Shown here piece by piece: positions 61,303 through 64,000 of a stretch of 64,000 bases of DNA; the stretch's first letter is position 1, and every line of letters starts with the position of its first letter. The notes under the pieces are model-generated. The model was not told where the DNA came from, made no database searches, and saw only the letters and a program-made list of their open reading frames with translations. The position numbers and the translations under genes were made by a program. Location: positions 1-64,000 of the forward strand of contig JAIEBI010000057.1 of NCBI GenBank assembly GCA_029070965.1. Reading direction: 5' to 3'. The stretch is from Clostridiales bacterium. GTDB lineage: Bacteria; Bacillota; Clostridia; Christensenellales; Pumilibacteraceae.

Positions 61303-64000
61303 TTACGGATTATTCACTTCGTTTTCAAACTTGCCTTCCGCATTGAGGAAGCCCTTTTCGGGCGACCAGTACCACACCCATTTGGCTTCGCACTTTAATA
61401 GCCATCTACTAGCCGACGTCCAAGCACTCGAAGGTCCGGGCAGGTCTACAACGTAAATCGTCATATCGCTACCCCAGTCTCTGAACGCATCATTTTGCGG
61501 TTTTACGGCATTGCCCAATATAAAGTTTTTCAGCTTAGGGCAATTCATAAAGGCGTTGTACAAGTTAGCGGCCGCGCTGTTGCCCGCGTCGTTGATGTCC
61601 CAAGTTACCGACGTCAATTCATTACAGCCGTTAAACGCGTCCCAGTAAACATAGGTCAATGAGGCCGGTAAAGAAATCGACGTAATTGCGGTGCCCGTAA
61701 ATGCGTACGAATCGATTTTGGCAAGCTTGCTTACCCCTTCCTCGTTTTTCTCGAACGTGACGCTTGCAAGGCTTGCGCAGTTGTAGAACGCGCCTGCGGG
61801 GTCTTTCCGACTGGCAAATGTGGTCGTTGCTTCGCCGCCGATTTCGGTGACGGTATAGGGAATGGATATTTCGGTAATGCTCGTACCCGCAAAAGCCAGC
61901 TTGGCGATTGACGTAAGCGCGCAGTTGCCGTCGGCGTCCTTTTCGAACGTAACTTCCGAAAGCGTAGACACGCCGTTGAAGCAGTTTATAGGTATAGCAG
62001 TCACCAACCGAGGAATCGATATAGACGTCAGCGCGGTGCCCTCAAACGAATAAGTACCGAAGGTCTTAAACGCGGTTTCGCCGTTTTCGTCCTTTTCAAA
62101 CGTTACCGTAGTAAGCGACGCACAGTTTTGGAATACCTTTGTAGCGAACGTCGTTACGGTTGCCGGAACAGAAATGCCGGTTAAGCCGGATTTTTCGAAT
62201 GCGCTGTCGTTGATTGTGGTGATAGCGGTCTTGCCCTCACTGTTCTTTGCAAAGGTCACCGTTTCAAGGTTTGTGCAATTACGGAACGCGTATCTCCAAA
62301 TGGCGGTAACGGTTGCGGGAATGGTAATGTGCGTTATTCCGCTGTTTTCGAACATCGTCGCGGGAATGTTTGTCGAATGGTCGGGCAAAATAACAGTTTC
62401 CAGCAACGGGCAATCGGCAAAGTGCCTCGCGTCGGAAGTGCTACCTATACCGCTTGTACCGTTAGCATAGTAAACAGTTATCGCACTGTCCTTTTCAAAC
62501 TCCACTCTTGTGAGCTTAGCGCATTGATAGAACGCATAGTATCTGAATTTGACAACGCTCTTGGGAATAACTATGCTCGTAATGGCGGTGTTTTGGAAGC
62601 AATATATGCCTATTTCGTTAAGCGCGGTGTTGCCCTCCTCGTCCTTGCCGAACACAACTTCGGCAAGCTCCGTGCAGTTGCGGAAGGCATAGTTTCCTAT
62701 AGTCGTAAGCGTGCTGGGAAGCACTATCTTTTTAAGGTTGGTTATGCCGTCGAACGCGTTATTGCCGATTGTTGTAACGCCCTCGGCAAGAGCCACGTAT
62801 TCGAGGTTTTCGTTCGCCTTTAACGCCGCCGCGGCGGTAGCCGCGTCGTTAAACACTAAGGTGCCGTCGATATAGGCGTCAAGCTCGCCGTATTTAAGCA
62901 CCGTATCGGCTTTGAGCATATCCTCCGCAAACGTTACGCCGCTGCCCGTGAAGGCGTCGATAGTTACCGTTGCGCCCGCAGGTAATGTAACTGCGGTAAG
63001 CGCCTCGTCGTCGGCGAACGCTCTGATACCGACCGTTACGCCGCTGCCGAGCGTTACCGAGCCGAGCTTGGCACAATTTTCAAACGCCGACTCGCCGATA
63101 ACAACGTTTTCGCCGACAGTTACCGAAACAAGCTCGGGGTTGTCGCCAAACGCCCAGTTGCCGATAGTGACGCCGCTTGCCAAGGTTACGGACGTAATGC
63201 CGCAAGCCTCGAACGCGCTTTCGCCTACCGTGAATCCGGCGAGAGATACGTTAAGCGCGCCCGCCCACTTGCTGCCCGCAAAGGCATAGTCGCCTATCTC
63301 CACAACGTCGTTGGGAATAGCAAACGCTCCCTCAATGCCGCCGGCGTATATCAACAATATGGATTTGTCGGCATTATACACAACATTGTTTTCCGAAACG
63401 TACGTGTCGTTACCGTCCTCAACCGTGAGCGAGGTTAGCTTGTCGCAGTATCTGAACGGATTGATACCCAAAGTCGTTACGCTCTTGGGAATGACTACCG
63501 ACGTAATGCCCGTGTTGTTGAACGCTCCAGCACCGATGGTTGCAAGCGCACAGTTGCCCTCCTCGTCCTTTTCGAACGCAATGGACGTAAATGACGAAAT
63601 ATTGGAGAACACGTATTGACCTATAGAGGTTACACTCTTGGGAATGCTTATCGCTTTTAGGGTGGTGCCTACAAACACATTTTTACCGATTGCGGTCAGC
63701 GCACAGTTGCCGTCCTCATCCTTTTCGAACGTTATCGTCTCAAGCGACGAGCTGCCGCCGAACGTATAATCGCTCAACGCCACAACGCTCTTGGGAATGC
63801 TGATCAAAGTAATGCCGGTGGCGTTGAACGCGCCTTCGCTCAACGTGGTCAGCGCGCAGTTGCCCTCGGCGTCCTTTTCGAACGTTACCGTGGTAAGGTC
63901 GGGATTGGTGCCGAACGCGTAGTTGCCAATAGTAACGACGCTCTTCGGAATAGTGATTGCCGTCAAGCCGGTTTTGTAGAACGCGTTCGCTCCGATAGTA
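61303..64000 (-). CDS. Large BspA-type LRR protein, partial (N-terminus beyond right edge)
   Basis: Repeating unit TFEKDEDGNCALTAIGKNVFVGTTLKAISIPKSVTSIGQYVF; open to the window edge. Confidence 0.88.
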   Translation of the reverse strand, partial: TIGANAFYKTGLTAITIPKSVVTIGNYAFGTNPDLTTVTFEKDAEGNCALTTLSEGAFNATGITLISIPKSVVALSDYTFGGSSSLETITFEKDEDGNCALTAIGKNVFVGTTLKAISIPKSVTSIGQYVFSNISSFTSIAFEKDEEGNCALATIGAGAFNNTGITSVVIPKSVTTLGINPFRYCDKLTSLTVEDGNDTYVSENNVVYNADKSILLIYAGGIEGAFAIPNDVVEIGDYAFAGSKWAGALNVSLAGFTVGESAFEACGITSVTLASGVTIGNWAFGDNPELVSVTVGENVVIGESAFENCAKLGSVTLGSGVTVGIRAFADDEALTAVTLPAGATVTIDAFTGSGVTFAEDMLKADTVLKYGELDAYIDGTLVFNDAATAAAALKANENLEYVALAEGVTTIGNNAFDGITNLKKIVLPSTLTTIGNYAFRNCTELAEVVFGKDEEGNTALNEIGIYCFQNTAITSIVIPKSVVKFRYYAFYQCAKLTRVEFEKDSAITVYYANGTSGIGSTSDARHFADCPLLETVILPDHSTNIPATMFENSGITHITIPATVTAIWRYAFRNCTNLETVTFAKNSEGKTAITTINDSAFEKSGLTGISVPATVTTFATKVFQNCASLTTVTFEKDENGETAFKTFGTYSFEGTALTSISIPRLVTAIPINCFNGVSTLSEVTFEKDADGNCALTSIAKLAFAGTSITEISIPYTVTEIGGEATTTFASRKDPAGAFYNCASLASVTFEKNEEGVSKLAKIDSYAFTGTAITSISLPASLTYVYWDAFNGCNELTSVTWDINDAGNSAAANLYNAFMNCPKLKNFILGNAVKPQNDAFRDWGSDMTIYVVDLPGPSSAWTSASRWLLKCEAKWVWYWSPEKGFLNAEGKFENEVNNP

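Noticed and set aside
61303-64000. Regular repeats that might suggest a CRISPR array
   Set aside because: Repeats are in frame, ~70 bp LRR-coding units without unique spacers.

Overview
The window looks like one contiguous Firmicutes/Clostridia-type chromosome segment. It carries endospore-formation genes (yabP/yabQ-like, a DUF3794+LysM coat-type protein, an orphan Spo0A C-terminal domain). Housekeeping blocks include ispE, tex, mgtE, rbsK, cysK, rpmG-secE-nusG-rplK-rplA-[L10 leader]-rplJ-rplL, malic enzyme, proS and tRNA-Glu. Surface and envelope genes are prominent: three BspA-type leucine-rich-repeat proteins, a transglutaminase-like membrane protein, and a MoxR/DUF58/VWA/VWA/LRR operon. 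The observations most worth a second look are: (1) a recurrent promoter arrangement in which the -10 box sits exactly 6 (once 7) nt before a start codon lacking a Shine-Dalgarno, predicting leaderless mRNAs; (2) a ~288-nt highly structured leader between a consensus promoter and a heterodimeric ABC exporter; (3) the translationally coupled MoxR-VWA-LRR operon; (4) a sigma factor / cysteine-protease-like / membrane-protein cluster next to an orphan Spo0A DNA-binding domain; (5) an AT-rich TIGR04141/DUF6119 gene next to tRNA-Glu. No CRISPR array, rRNA or recognisable transposase was seen. All family names are from reading translated sequence by eye; no database search was run.
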